From Flavobacterium tructae (lineage in GTDB: Bacteria > Bacteroidota > Bacteroidia > Flavobacteriales > Flavobacteriaceae), in contig NZ_MUHH01000020.1 of NCBI RefSeq assembly GCF_002217475.1, positions 1-63,219 on the forward strand: DNA of 63,219 nt, in the 5' to 3' direction. Both the position numbers and the translations under genes were made by a program. The notes under the pieces were generated by a model that made no database searches, was not told the origin of the DNA, and saw only the letters and a program-made list of their open reading frames with translations. Every line of letters begins with the position of its first letter. The stretch's first letter is position 1. Positions 1 through 8,312 of the stretch are shown here, piece by piece.

Positions 1-93
1 GTTTTTTGAAGTTTTTTTTTCAGAAAATTTCTTTTCGTTTTCAACTTCTCTCCTTACCAATCTTTCAATGAACTTCCCTTGTTTTGCGGGGTG

Positions 94-124
94 CAAACTT
101 AAAACTTTCTTTCTTTACTCGCAA
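94..124 (-). promoter_or_regulatory. Bacteroidota-type promoter pointing left, copy 1 (probable rRNA promoter)
   Basis: On the minus strand TAAGTTTG (positions 101 to 94) matches the TAnnTTTG -7 element, and TTG at 124 to 122 lies 20 nt upstream as the -33 element. It sits in a repeat unit that recurs about 120 bp to the right. The transcript would leave the left edge. The paired strong promoters and the leader-like AT-rich sequence resemble what I remember upstream of flavobacterial 16S rRNA genes, but the target is outside the window, so the rRNA assignment is inference. Confidence 0.5.
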
Positions 125-214
125 GCTTTTTAGAATCTTTTTTTGAAAATTTCTTTCTGTTTTAATTCCTTCGCTTGTCAGTATTTCGGTGAACGTTTAT
201 CGCTGTTGCGGGTG

Positions 215-244
215 CAAAAGTAGTCACTTTATCCGCTTTTACAA
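215..244 (-). promoter_or_regulatory. Bacteroidota-type promoter pointing left, copy 2
   Basis: Minus-strand TACTTTTG (222 to 215) is a perfect TAnnTTTG -7 element with TTG at 244 to 242, spacer 19 nt. Like copy 1 it is preceded on the minus strand by AAAAAGCTTG and followed by GC(A)CCCGC. The unit around it (about 135-250) is a diverged duplicate of the unit at about 15-130. The two promoters are therefore in tandem, as expected for P1/P2 of a strongly transcribed operon to the left. Confidence 0.55.
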
Positions 245-468
245 GCTTTTTCTAAACTTATTTTTAATCTTTTTCGAAACTTTATCTTAACACCCTGATA
301 ACACCTCTTTTACAAATTAAATTATTTTCAGCTTTGAAAGGTTTTTCTTCGTTCAAATGAAACTACTAGATACAAAGTCCCATTTTTACTGGTTTTTTAC
401 TAATATCGCAAAGACGCAAAGGCGCGAAGTTTTTGTTTTTCTTGCCTTATTTCTTTTGAAAACCTATG

Positions 469-555
469 CCCTAGCCCCGATAGTAGTGGAAATCCTTTTG
501 ATTTTTCCTTTAAAAATCAAAAGATTGCAGCGGATAGCGGGATAAAGCTTCGACT
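469..555 (+). ncRNA. Flavo-1-like structured element, copy 1
   Basis: The sequence runs CCCTAGCCCCGATAG, then a hairpin whose arms are ATCCTTTTGATTTTT and its near complement, then GATTGCAGCGGATAGCGGGAT. The same conserved ends with a different stem recur at 9074-9156, so the ends are conserved while the stem covaries. I recognise this as a very common flavobacterial intergenic element and believe it is the Flavo-1 RNA motif, but the family name is from memory. A spurious 62-codon reading frame (357-545) runs across it. The strand is assigned by analogy with copy 2. Confidence 0.55.
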
Positions 556-630
556 TCGCTCAGCTGGACAAAAACTAATCTTATATTCAGCTGGACAAAA
601 TCACTCCTTATATATAGGTAGTAAAAAACA

Positions 631-661
631 AACCCGACAGGTTTTGAAAACCTGTCGGGTT
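631..661 (-). terminator. Hairpin terminator after the flavin monooxygenase gene
   Basis: A perfect 15-bp inverted repeat (AACCCGACAGGTTTT and its complement around one base) is followed on the minus strand by a T-rich tract, TTTGTTTTTT. It lies 50 bp past the stop of the minus-strand gene ending at 711. The same palindrome is dispersed in Bacteroidota genomes, and a degenerate copy lies near 9003-9030. Confidence 0.7.
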
Positions 662-710
662 GTATACTATAGTAGGTACAATAAACAAATCTACTATTAC
701 ATATATGTAG

Positions 711-1715
711 TTACTTATTTAGGCTATCGATAACTTCTTTTGTAATTTGAATACTTTTAAGTTTAGCCTGACGATCGAATATTGGACTGGTTACCATTAA
801 CTCATCGATCTGTGCATAACTGATAAACTTTTTAAGATCTGCCTCCAGCTGTATTTGATCTCCAGTAAAAGTACAGGCTGTCATTTGATTCACATGGAAG
901 CGCTCTTCTTCACTCATAATATCATCAAGGGAATCTACAGGTGGTTGTAATCCTTTGCGGTCGTTTCGAATTAAATTTAAAAACATCTGATAGAGACTTG
1001 TAGACAATCTTTCGGCTTCTTCGTTGGTATCTGCGGCAACGATATTGACACACGCCATGGTTTTGGGTTTATCCAACGTATCTGATGCCTGAAAATTTTC
1101 ACGATAGAATTCAAACGCCTGTATCATTTGTCGGGGAGCAAAATGTCCTGCAAATGCATAAGGCAATCCATAAGCAGCAGCCAGGGCAGCACTATCCATA
1201 CTTGAACCTAAAATCCAGATAGGAACATTTGTTCCTTCGGCCGGGAATGCTCGTACTTTTGCTGTTGCATTTTCTACCGAGAAGTAATCCTGAAGTTTGG
1301 TTACGTTTTGCGGAAACCGCTGTGCCTGCTCAAAGAAATCTTTTCGAATAGCTTCAGCCGTTGGTTGATCTGTACCGGGCGCTCTTCCTAAACCTAAATC
1401 GATTCTGCCCGGATAAAGTATTTCCAAGGTCCCGAATTGCTCTGCTACTATTAAAGGAGAATGATTGGGCAGCATGATTCCACCGGAACCTACCCGAATA
1501 TTTTGAGTCTGACTGGCAATGTAACCAATTAACACCACCGTAGCCGAACTGGCAACATGTGCCATATTGTGATGTTCTGCAAGCCAGAATCGTTTGTATC
1601 CTAAATTATCTGCTAGTTGCGCTATTTCTTTTGTTTTTTGAAATGTTTCTTTGGCATTGCTATCCTGAGTGATGATAGCGAGCTCTAATAATGAGACTGA
1701 AATTGGGTTTTTCAT
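711..1715 (-). CDS. Luciferase-like (LLM class) flavin-dependent oxidoreductase
   Basis: This 334-residue protein belongs to the bacterial luciferase-like monooxygenase superfamily, which uses reduced flavin and oxygen to oxidise organic substrates; the substrate cannot be read from sequence. Family marks are the early AEHHNMAHVASSATVV region (about 46-61), the phosphate-binding stretch around GSGGIMLPNHSPLIVAEQ (76-93), and GRIDLGLGRAPGTDQP (103-118), characteristic of the luciferase group 1 family (MsnO8-like). There is no signal peptide, so it should be cytoplasmic. It is transcribed alone, with a TAGTTTTG -7-like element at 1742-1735 and a hairpin terminator at 631-661. It does not look functionally linked to the kdp locus. 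The family call is firm; the specific reaction is unknown. Confidence 0.88.
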   Translation of the reverse strand: MKNPISVSLLELAIITQDSNAKETFQKTKEIAQLADNLGYKRFWLAEHHNMAHVASSATVVLIGYIASQTQNIRVGSGGIMLPNHSPLIVAEQFGTLEILYPGRIDLGLGRAPGTDQPTAEAIRKDFFEQAQRFPQNVTKLQDYFSVENATAKVRAFPAEGTNVPIWILGSSMDSAALAAAYGLPYAFAGHFAPRQMIQAFEFYRENFQASDTLDKPKTMACVNIVAADTNEEAERLSTSLYQMFLNLIRNDRKGLQPPVDSLDDIMSEEERFHVNQMTACTFTGDQIQLEADLKKFISYAQIDELMVTSPIFDRQAKLKSIQITKEVIDSLNK

Positions 1716-1734
1716 ATAAAAAAATGCTAGAATA

Positions 1735-1742
1735 CAAAACTA
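1735..1742 (-). promoter_or_regulatory. Candidate -7 promoter element for the flavin monooxygenase
   Basis: Minus-strand TAGTTTTG fits TAnnTTTG and lies about 20 nt upstream of the start codon. No convincing -33 TTTG was found at the expected distance, so this is only a candidate. Confidence 0.35.
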
Positions 1743-1929
1743 CTTCATTTACATGGATACCTTTTGCTTTCTGTTGTTAATAGATTTATAATATTTCTTT
1801 CGTAAGAACAGAACACTATAATAAATACAATTTTCAATAATCTCTTAGCATAATTGCTTTTAACTAATAGAGACATAGATTCTATATTTATAAAAATATT
1901 TCACTTCATTCAGGAACATCACAAAAGAT

Positions 1930-2020
1930 TTATATTTCACTGCTCTGGAGCTTTTTTGATACCTGAAAATTACATTTACCAGAAACATTTTACTCCGCTG
2001 GAGCAATTTCAGAAAAAACA
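1930..2020. repeat. Degenerate intergenic palindrome repeat (GCTCC/GGAGC family)
   Basis: In the 438-bp spacer 1716-2154 two short palindromes, GCTCTGGAGC (1942-1951) and CTCCGCTGGAG (1993-2003), lie about 50 bp apart and are followed by CAATTTCAGAA. A recognisably homologous block with the same order and tail lies at 22810-22895. The 91-codon frame at 1854-2129 runs through this repeat and looks spurious. Confidence 0.55.
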
Positions 2021-2107
2021 GGACGCTTTACTTTTTAAACCTGAATTCATCCCTCCTTTTTTTCTTCAAATTTATCCCACAATACGTAAGTCAAAAGATT
2101 TAAAGAG

Positions 2108-2115
2108 TAAATTTG
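2108..2115 (+). promoter_or_regulatory. Candidate -7 element for the sigma-54 regulator gene
   Basis: TAAATTTG matches TAnnTTTG, 40 nt upstream of the ATG at 2155. No clear -33 element accompanies it. Confidence 0.35.
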
Positions 2116-2154
2116 TATCTCGAAATTAACTCCCCGCTTTAACAATATCCCCAC

Positions 2155-3498
2155 ATGACACATAAAATTTTAATTATAGACGACGAAGAAAAACTAAGAA
2201 GTCTTCTGGCACGCATTATTAAATCGGAAGGATTTGAAGTAATTGAAGCCAAAGATTTGAAATCGGGTTTTAAAAAACTCGAACAAACTGATATTGATGT
2301 CGTTTTATGTGATGTAAAATTGCCTGACGGAAATGGCGTTGACTTTTTGCAAAATATAAAAACCAGCTTCCCTTTAATTGAAGTGATTTTACTTACCGCT
2401 TTCGGGAATATTCCGGATGGTGTTCAGGCCATGAAAAATGGTGCTTTCGATTATATTGTAAAGGGTGACGATAATGATAAAATTATTCCGCTACTCTATA
2501 AAGCTGTCGAAAAAGTCCATTTGCAAAAAAAGGTCAAACAGCTTGAAAAACGCATCGGAGATAAATACTCTTTCAGTACCATTATTGGAAAATCAAAAGG
2601 GATTGAACAGGTTATCGATTTGGCCAAAAAAGTAGCTAAAACGGACTCGACTGTTTTACTAACCGGAGAAACCGGCACCGGAAAAGAGGTTTTTGCGCAA
2701 GCTATTCACGAAAACAGTAATCGTACAGGTAAATCTTTTGTCGCTTTAAACTGCAGTACTTTCAGCAAAGAAATTCTCGAAAGTGAGCTCTTCGGACATA
2801 AACAAGGTGCTTTTACGGGAGCCTTAAAAGATAAAAAAGGTTTTATTGAAGAGGCCAATGGCGGTACTTTATTTCTGGATGAGATTGGGGAAATGCCTAT
2901 TGAATTGCAGGCCAAATTATTACGTGTTTTAGAAACCAGCGAGTACATTCCGCTTGGAGATACCACTCCAAAGAAATCAAATTTCAGACTGATTGCCGCA
3001 ACAAACAGAGATTTAAAAGTAGAAAGCGAAGAACACCGTTTTCGTTCGGATTTGTATTTCCGTCTAAACATTTTTGAGATTACACTTCCACCTTTACGTG
3101 AAAGAATAAAAGATATTGCGCTTTTAACACATACTTTTGTCAAACAATTCTCTGAGAAAACGAATAAAAAGACACTACAAATAAGTGATGATTTTATCCA
3201 TAAATTAGAACATTATTCCTGGCCGGGAAATATTCGTGAACTTAAGAACATTATCGAAAGGTCGGTTATTTTAAGCAGTGACGATACGCTGACCTCAGCT
3301 GTTTTACCATACGAAATGCAACAGGAAACAGAGAAAAACACTAAGCAAATGTCGGCCTTTTCGATGCAGAGTATTGAAAAACTACACATTCAGAAGGTTT
3401 TAAATTATACCAAAGGAAATAAAGCCGAAACTGCCCGTTTACTCGAAATTGGCATTGCAACTTTGTACCGAAAATTAGACGAGTATGGGATTCAGTAG
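2155..3498 (+). CDS. NtrC-family sigma-54-dependent response regulator (kdp-associated)
   Basis: This 447-residue cytoplasmic transcription factor has three domains in order. A receiver (about 1-120) has the acidic pair in IIDDEE and phospho-acceptor Asp53 in LCDVKLPDG. An AAA+ sigma-54 activation domain (about 140-375) carries Walker A GETGTGKE (171-178), the GAFTGA loop (218-223) that contacts sigma-54, and Walker B TLFLDEIGEMP. A Fis-type helix-turn-helix ends at the C terminus (AETARLLEIGIATLYRKLDEYGI). It lies directly upstream of the kdp genes on the same strand, while a histidine kinase without its own regulator closes the cluster (11572-13293). It is therefore the likely partner and takes the place of the usual OmpR-type KdpE. 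Family and domain calls are certain; control of kdp is inferred from position. Confidence 0.93.
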   Translation: MTHKILIIDDEEKLRSLLARIIKSEGFEVIEAKDLKSGFKKLEQTDIDVVLCDVKLPDGNGVDFLQNIKTSFPLIEVILLTAFGNIPDGVQAMKNGAFDYIVKGDDNDKIIPLLYKAVEKVHLQKKVKQLEKRIGDKYSFSTIIGKSKGIEQVIDLAKKVAKTDSTVLLTGETGTGKEVFAQAIHENSNRTGKSFVALNCSTFSKEILESELFGHKQGAFTGALKDKKGFIEEANGGTLFLDEIGEMPIELQAKLLRVLETSEYIPLGDTTPKKSNFRLIAATNRDLKVESEEHRFRSDLYFRLNIFEITLPPLRERIKDIALLTHTFVKQFSEKTNKKTLQISDDFIHKLEHYSWPGNIRELKNIIERSVILSSDDTLTSAVLPYEMQQETEKNTKQMSAFSMQSIEKLHIQKVLNYTKGNKAETARLLEIGIATLYRKLDEYGIQ

Positions 3499-3631
3499 TA
3501 ATGTGACAATGTGAAATGCGATTTGTGAAATTCTGACCTTTTACTCTTTAAATATCCTATTTTACCTTTTACACCTCGCTTTTTACTTTTCACGCTTCAT
3601 AAGCAACTTAAAATTTCCTTATCATTTCAAT

Positions 3632-3661
3632 AAAAGCTTATCATTTTGATAGGCTTTTTTT
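3632..3661 (+). terminator. Rho-independent terminator after the regulator gene
   Basis: AAAAGCTTATCA and TGATAGGCTTTTTT form a hairpin of about 11 bp with one G-T pair and a run of T. It separates the regulator from the kdp genes, which must then have their own promoter further right. Confidence 0.75.
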
Positions 3662-3669
3662 ATGCCTCA

Positions 3670-3750
3670 TTTTTGGCACAAACCCGTAATTCATTTATCA
3701 GCAACACCTTACCTATTCCTTTACAATTTAGGTCTGACTTTTGGCATAAG
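3670..3750 (+). promoter_or_regulatory. kdp upstream region with two TTTTGGCA(C/T)AA boxes
   Basis: Two similar boxes, TTTTGGCAC starting near 3670 and TTTTGGCAT near 3739, lie about 70 bp apart just ahead of the first kdp-cluster gene. Each resembles the -24 half of a sigma-54 promoter (TGGCAC), which would suit the upstream regulator. Neither has a convincing -12 GC at the strict 10-nt spacing, and no TAnnTTTG promoter was found here. They could equally be regulator binding sites. Confidence 0.25.
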
Positions 3751-3776
3751 TGGGAAGAACACAAAAATTCATTCTT

Positions 3777-4058
3777 ATGAAAAATCAAGTCACTTCAATC
3801 TACAAACAAGCAGAACGCTTTGCTGAGATAACCAAAAAATCAATTATATCCGGCAATATTGTTCGGGCAAAAAAATGTCTGGCTCTTGCTGAACGCCTAT
3901 TCATCAACGGAAGTATAGAAACTAAGAACGCTATTTCAAATGTATATGTTTTCTCTGTTTCTTCTTTTATGGAAATGCGTCACTGCAATATCTCACATCT
4001 TTTTCCACAAACGCTTAGAGCAGAATATATCAGACAAATTAATACTTCAGGAGTCTGA
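3777..4058 (+). CDS. Small uncharacterised protein at the head of the kdp cluster
   Basis: The 93-residue product from the ATG at 3777 (MKNQVTSIYKQAERF) is helical and basic, with a stretch AERFAEITKKSIISGNIVRAKKCLALAERLF that looks like paired amphipathic helices. It has no signal peptide or membrane segment. A longer frame starting at GTG 3750 would add nine residues, but it begins inside the candidate promoter region, so ATG 3777 is preferred. It lies between the regulator terminator and the kdpF micro-ORFs, co-oriented with both. I recognise no characterised domain; position suggests a role or co-regulation with potassium uptake, which is inference only. Confidence 0.7.
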   Translation: MKNQVTSIYKQAERFAEITKKSIISGNIVRAKKCLALAERLFINGSIETKNAISNVYVFSVSSFMEMRHCNISHLFPQTLRAEYIRQINTSGV

Positions 4059-4065
4059 TTTCGGC

Positions 4066-4140
4066 AAAATGCAAAAAAAAAGATGTGAACTGTAAAATGA
4101 AATCATACTTGCAACTAACATCTCACAAATAACAAATCTA
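4066..4140 (+). repeat. Word-type inverted repeat upstream of the kdpF micro-ORFs
   Basis: GATGTGAACTGTAAAATG is followed by ACATCTCACAAATAAC, a partial inverted repeat built from TGTAAAATG/TGTGA words. Its centre (GAAATCATACTTGCAACTAA) is homologous to the centre of the repeat at 6173-6275 (GAAATCGTATTCACAATTAA), so the two are diverged copies. Confidence 0.55.
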
Positions 4141-4155
4141 ATAATCCAATAATCT

Positions 4156-4242
4156 ATGTTAATCACCTTTCTCTTACTCGCACTGGGTGCCCTGCTCTTT
4201 GGCATTTGTTTCAAATCTGTTGAATTTTTTGAAAAAATCTAA
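4156..4242 (+). CDS. 28-residue single-span membrane peptide, first kdp micro-ORF
   Basis: The frame ATG 4156 to TAA 4240-4242 encodes MLITFLLLALGALLFGICFK plus SVEFFEKI. It is one hydrophobic helix followed by a short polar tail, too short for usual gene callers. It is followed after 3 nt by kdpF and is read in the same direction. Its tight packing between the upstream small gene and kdpF, and its clean hydrophobic pattern, argue that it is translated. I do not recognise a named family; it may be a second KdpF-like accessory peptide. Confidence 0.55.
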   Translation: MLITFLLLALGALLFGICFKSVEFFEKI

Positions 4243-4245
4243 ATC

Positions 4246-4323
4246 ATGACAGCACTATTTATTATTTCGATCGCCGTTTTTGGCTATTTGGTTTACGTAT
4301 TAATCAAACCCGAAAAATTCTAA
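4246..4323 (+). CDS. kdpF: Potassium-transporting ATPase subunit KdpF
   Basis: This 25-residue peptide, MTALFIISIAVFGYLVYVLI followed by KPEKF, is a single transmembrane helix ending in the KdpF hallmark (PEKF at the membrane edge). KdpF is a small lipid-like stabiliser of the KdpABC complex that packs against KdpA. It starts 3 nt after the preceding micro-ORF and ends 4 nt before the next, consistent with one polycistronic message into kdpA. Size and C-terminal motif match the family well. Confidence 0.88.
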   Translation: MTALFIISIAVFGYLVYVLIKPEKF

Positions 4324-4327
4324 AAAA

Positions 4328-4417
4328 ATGAAAAAGTCACAATCCAAAAAAATATTTCTGGTATCTGTTTACATGGCTTGGACATTAGCCTTTATCATAC
4401 TTATCATGTATCTGTAA
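4328..4417 (+). CDS. 29-residue single-span membrane peptide, third kdp micro-ORF
   Basis: ATG 4328 to TAA 4415-4417 encodes a lysine-rich head (MKKSQSKKIF) and one hydrophobic helix (LVSVYMAWTLAFIILIMYL). The positive-inside rule puts the N terminus in the cytoplasm. It follows kdpF by 4 nt and precedes kdpA by 36 nt. No family is recognised. With the 28-residue peptide it brackets kdpF, giving three consecutive tiny membrane peptides before kdpA. Confidence 0.55.
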   Translation: MKKSQSKKIFLVSVYMAWTLAFIILIMYL

Positions 4418-4453
4418 AAGCTTAAACTTTATTTAATTTCTAACAAACAAAAT

Positions 4454-6172
4454 ATGAATACAGAGTTACTAGGTGTCATTGGTATTTTTATCATCACGAT
4501 AGTTTTAGCCATTCCAATAGGAAAATATATCGCTAAAGTTTATTTAGGTGACAAAACACTTTTTGACCCAATTTTCAATCCAATTGAAAAAATTATCTTT
4601 AAAATCAGTGGTATCAATTCCACTGAAGAAATGAACTGGAAACAACACTTAAAAGCTCTTTTAGGTATTAACATGATTTGGTTCTTTCTTTGCTTCTTTA
4701 TTTTATTATTCCAGGGGTCATTATTTTTAAATCCCGATAACAACCCGTCGATGAGTCCGGATCTGGCTTTTAATACTGCCATTTCATTTGTTGTCAATTG
4801 TAATTTACAGCATTATTCAGGAGAGAGCGGTGTTTCTTATCTGTCACAAATGTTCCTAATGTTTCTTCAATTTGTCTCTGCGGGTGTAGGACTGGCCGCA
4901 GCTGCAATGGTTTTCACTGCAATGAAGGAAAGAACAACTGAAAAACTGGGTAACTTTTACAATTATTTCATCAAAAGCTGTACGCGTATTTTATTGCCTC
5001 TTTCTGCTATTGTAGCAGTTGCTCTATTGTTTAGTGGAACTCCTATGACGTTTGAAGGAAAAGATGCTATTACAACTTTACAAGGTGACCAGGTAGAAGT
5101 TTCCCGCGGACCTGCTGCTGCCTTTATTGCTATTAAACATATTGGTACAAACGGTGGTGGATTCTTTGGAGCCAATTCATCACATCCGCTGGAAAACCCA
5201 ACCTATTTTAGTAATGCGGTTGAATTATGGGCACAATTGATTGTTCCGTTTGCCATGATTTTCGCTTTAGGTTTTTATCTGAAAAAAAGAAAATTATCTT
5301 ATGTTATTTTTGGCGTTATGACGGTTGGATTCCTCTTGCTTGTTATCCCGACGGTAATGAGCGAAATGAACGGAAATCCTGCTATTGAGAAAATGGGAAT
5401 CGCTCAGACAACCGGAGCAATGGAAGGAAAAGAGGTTCGTTTAGGGCCTGCCATTTCAGGTTTCTGGAGTATTGCTACAACAGTAATTTCTACAGGTTCT
5501 GTAAATAGTATGCACGACAGTTCAATGCCGGTTTCGGGAGCTATGGAATTGCTTGCCATGATGGTAAATGCCTTCTACGGTGGTTGTGGTGTTGGTATTC
5601 TGAACTTCTATATCTTCATTATTCTTGCTGTATTTATTTCGGGATTGATGGTAGGACGAACACCTGAATTTTTAGGAAAGAAAATCGAAGCCCGCGAAGT
5701 TAAAATTGCCGCTTTTATTGCGATTCTACACCCATTATTGATCTTATCCGGAACTGCTTTAGCTTCTTATTTTGCAGCCAATGACACTGCAATGGGATGG
5801 TGGTTTAGCGGAAACGCAACAGGCTGGCTTAACAATCCCGGAAATCACGGATTCTCAGAAATGTTATACGAGTATACTTCAAGTGCAGCCAACAATGGCT
5901 CAGGCTTTGAAGGTTTAGGAGATAATAATCCGTTTTGGAATATCACTACAGGAATTGTTTTATTGTTAAGCCGTTTTATTCCAATCGTTGGACCATTGGC
6001 TATCGCAGGTTTACTGGCAGGTAAAAAATACATCCCGGAAAGTGCAGGAACTTTAAAAACGGATACTACAATTTTTGGAATAATGGTTTTTGCCGTAATC
6101 GCAATTATCGCTGCTTTATCATTCTTCCCGGCATTGGCTCTAGGTCCATTGGCAGAATACTTTACAATGTAA
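4454..6172 (+). CDS. kdpA: Potassium-transporting ATPase subunit KdpA
   Basis: KdpA is the potassium-selective channel-like subunit of the high-affinity KdpFABC pump in the inner membrane. The 572-residue length is normal, and about ten hydrophobic segments span the protein. Conserved filter and pore sequences are visible, notably NGGGFFGANSSHPLENPT starting at Asn233, the early FNTAISFVVNCNLQHYSGE region, and TGSVNSMHDSSMPVSGAMELLAM. It is followed by kdpB after a 106-bp spacer carrying an inverted repeat. In known systems it is expressed under potassium limitation; here the flanking sigma-54 regulator and kinase are the likely controllers. Confidence 0.97.
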   Translation: MNTELLGVIGIFIITIVLAIPIGKYIAKVYLGDKTLFDPIFNPIEKIIFKISGINSTEEMNWKQHLKALLGINMIWFFLCFFILLFQGSLFLNPDNNPSMSPDLAFNTAISFVVNCNLQHYSGESGVSYLSQMFLMFLQFVSAGVGLAAAAMVFTAMKERTTEKLGNFYNYFIKSCTRILLPLSAIVAVALLFSGTPMTFEGKDAITTLQGDQVEVSRGPAAAFIAIKHIGTNGGGFFGANSSHPLENPTYFSNAVELWAQLIVPFAMIFALGFYLKKRKLSYVIFGVMTVGFLLLVIPTVMSEMNGNPAIEKMGIAQTTGAMEGKEVRLGPAISGFWSIATTVISTGSVNSMHDSSMPVSGAMELLAMMVNAFYGGCGVGILNFYIFIILAVFISGLMVGRTPEFLGKKIEAREVKIAAFIAILHPLLILSGTALASYFAANDTAMGWWFSGNATGWLNNPGNHGFSEMLYEYTSSAANNGSGFEGLGDNNPFWNITTGIVLLLSRFIPIVGPLAIAGLLAGKKYIPESAGTLKTDTTIFGIMVFAVIAIIAALSFFPALALGPLAEYFTM

Positions 6173-6275
6173 AAAATGTGAAATATGAGGTGTAAAATGA
6201 AATCGTATTCACAATTAACATTTTACATCTTACATCTCACAAATAACATTTCACAAATAACATTTTACACAAAGA
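6173..6275 (+). repeat. Word-type inverted repeat between kdpA and kdpB
   Basis: The left arm AATGTGAAATATGAGG plus TGTAAAATG pairs imperfectly with CATTTTACATCTTACATC plus TCACAAATAAC on the right. The words TGTAAAATG and its complement are iterated (CATTTTACA, CATTTCACA). It can form a long stem in the message between two subunit genes. Confidence 0.65.
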
Positions 6276-6278
6276 AAA

Positions 6279-8312
6279 ATGACTCATAATAAATCCACAT
6301 CATTGTTTGAAAGCAAACAGGTAAAAGAAGCCTTGGTGCAGTCTTTTGTAAAGCTTAATCCAAAATTGATGATCAAAAATCCGGTAATGTTTACCGTAGA
6401 AATAGGAACCGCCATTATGTTTGCTGTTTGTGTTTCCATTTTAATGGGCGCGCAGGATCAGGGTAGTTTCATTTACAACCTAATTGTATTTTTAATTTTA
6501 CTGGCCACTTTATTGTTTGCTAATTTTGCTGAAGCTATTGCTGAAGCCAGAGGAAAAGCACAAGCCGACAGTTTAAGAAAAACACGTGAAGAAACTCCGG
6601 CCCGACAAATTTTACCTAACGGAGAAATCAAAAACATCAGTTCTTCTGAATTGAAAAAAGGAGATATCTTCATTTGTGAAGCGGGTGATTTAATTGCCAC
6701 TGACGGTGAAATTATCGAAGGATTGGCTACCATTGACGAAAGTGCCATTACGGGAGAAAGTGCTCCTGTAATTAGAGAAGCCGGTGGTGATAAATCCTCT
6801 GTAACCGGTGGAACAAAAGTATTATCAGACAAAATAAAAGTAATTGTAACGTCTGAACCCGGCGAAAGCTTTTTAGACAAAATGATTGCTTTGGTAGAAG
6901 GTGCAAGCCGTCAGAAAACACCAAACGAAATTGCTTTGACGATTTTACTGGCTGCCTTTACTTTGATCTTCGTAATTGTTTGTGTGACTTTAAAACCATT
7001 CGCAGATTATGCAAATGCACCTATCACAATTGCTGCTTTCATCTCTTTATTTGTCTGTTTAATTCCAACTACAATTGGTGGTTTGCTTTCAGCTATTGGT
7101 ATCGCGGGTATGGACAGAGCGTTGCGTGCTAACGTTATTACAAAATCAGGAAAAGCAGTTGAAACTGCCGGAGATATTGACGTTTTACTTTTGGATAAAA
7201 CCGGAACCATCACTATTGGAAACAGAAAAGCAACGAATTTTTATCCTGCGAAAGGTGTTTCAGAAGAAGATTTTATAAAATCTGCCGTGCTAAGTTCATT
7301 GGCAGATGACACTCCGGAAGGAAAAAGTATCGTGGAATTGGCTGGAGCCGAACTTGCCAATAAATTATCTATTGAAGGTGCTACTTTAATTAAGTTTACC
7401 GCAGAAACCCGAACTTCCGGAGTTGTTTTAAAAGACGGAACCAATATTAGAAAAGGAGCTCAGGATGCTGCAAAAAACATTGCACTTCAGGCCGGAAACT
7501 CTTTCCCGGAAGATATTGCTCAAAAAGTAATTGATATTTCTTCTAAAGGAGGAACACCGCTGGTAGTTATTAAAGACAATCTGGTACAAGGTGTTATCGA
7601 ATTACAGGATATCATTAAAACGGGAATGAAAGAACGTTTTGACCGTTTGAGAAAAATGGGCGTTAAAACGGTGATGGTAACCGGAGATAATCCGCTTACT
7701 GCGAAGTTTATTGCCGAGGCTGCCGGTGTGGATGATTTTATCGCCGAAGCAAAACCTGAGGATAAAATGAACTACATTAAAAACGAACAAAATCTGGGTA
7801 AACTGGTAGCCATGATGGGTGACGGAACCAACGATGCTCCTGCTCTTGCACAAGCTAACGTGGGTGTTGCCATGAACAGCGGAACACAGGCTGCTAAAGA
7901 AGCCGGAAACATGGTGGATCTTGACAATGATCCAACGAAATTAATCGAAATTATCGAAATTGGTAAGCAGCTATTAATGACCCGAGGAACTTTAACTACT
8001 TTCTCCATTGCCAATGACGTAGCGAAATATTTTGCTATTGTTCCTGCTCTTTTCATCACGGCAATCCCGGCATTGGAAGGTTTAAATATCATGCGCCTGC
8101 ACAGTCCGGAAAGTGCTATTTTATCGGCTGTAATTTTTAACGCGGTGATTATTCCTATATTGATTCCATTAGCCTTAAGAGGTGTTGATTATAAACCAAT
8201 CGGAGCAAGTGCGATCTTAAAAAGAAACTTATTGATCTATGGTTTAGGCGGTTTGCTTGTGCCTTTTATCGGAATTAAGTTAATTGATATAGTTGTTGCT
8301 CTATTTATGTAA
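6279..8312 (+). CDS. kdpB: Potassium-transporting P-type ATPase subunit KdpB
   Basis: KdpB is the ATP-hydrolysing P-type subunit of KdpFABC. The 677 residues include the phosphorylated Asp306 in DKTGTIT, the actuator motif TGES (in ITGESAPVI), the nucleotide-binding region, and the hinge [21 protein letters not shown]. Seven or so transmembrane helices flank these cytoplasmic domains. Length and the phospho-Asp position agree closely with E. coli KdpB. It lies between kdpA and kdpC in the standard order, though with longer intergenic spacers than the overlapping genes of enterobacteria. Confidence 0.97.
   Translation: MTHNKSTSLFESKQVKEALVQSFVKLNPKLMIKNPVMFTVEIGTAIMFAVCVSILMGAQDQGSFIYNLIVFLILLATLLFANFAEAIAEARGKAQADSLRKTREETPARQILPNGEIKNISSSELKKGDIFICEAGDLIATDGEIIEGLATIDESAITGESAPVIREAGGDKSSVTGGTKVLSDKIKVIVTSEPGESFLDKMIALVEGASRQKTPNEIALTILLAAFTLIFVIVCVTLKPFADYANAPITIAAFISLFVCLIPTTIGGLLSAIGIAGMDRALRANVITKSGKAVETAGDIDVLLLDKTGTITIGNRKATNFYPAKGVSEEDFIKSAVLSSLADDTPEGKSIVELAGAELANKLSIEGATLIKFTAETRTSGVVLKDGTNIRKGAQDAAKNIALQAGNSFPEDIAQKVIDISSKGGTPLVVIKDNLVQGVIELQDIIKTGMKERFDRLRKMGVKTVMVTGDNPLTAKFIAEAAGVDDFIAEAKPEDKMNYIKNEQNLGKLVAMMGDGTNDAPALAQANVGVAMNSGTQAAKEAGNMVDLDNDPTKLIEIIEIGKQLLMTRGTLTTFSIANDVAKYFAIVPALFITAIPALEGLNIMRLHSPESAILSAVIFNAVIIPILIPLALRGVDYKPIGASAILKRNLLIYGLGGLLVPFIGIKLIDIVVALFM

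Noticed and set aside
357..545. 62-codon plus-strand frame near the left edge
   Set aside because: It runs across the Flavo-1-like element, has low-complexity hydrophobic content, and no recognised family.
1854..2129. 91-codon frame between the monooxygenase and the sigma-54 regulator
   Set aside because: It is read through a degenerate palindrome repeat that recurs at 22810, and the composition is not protein-like.
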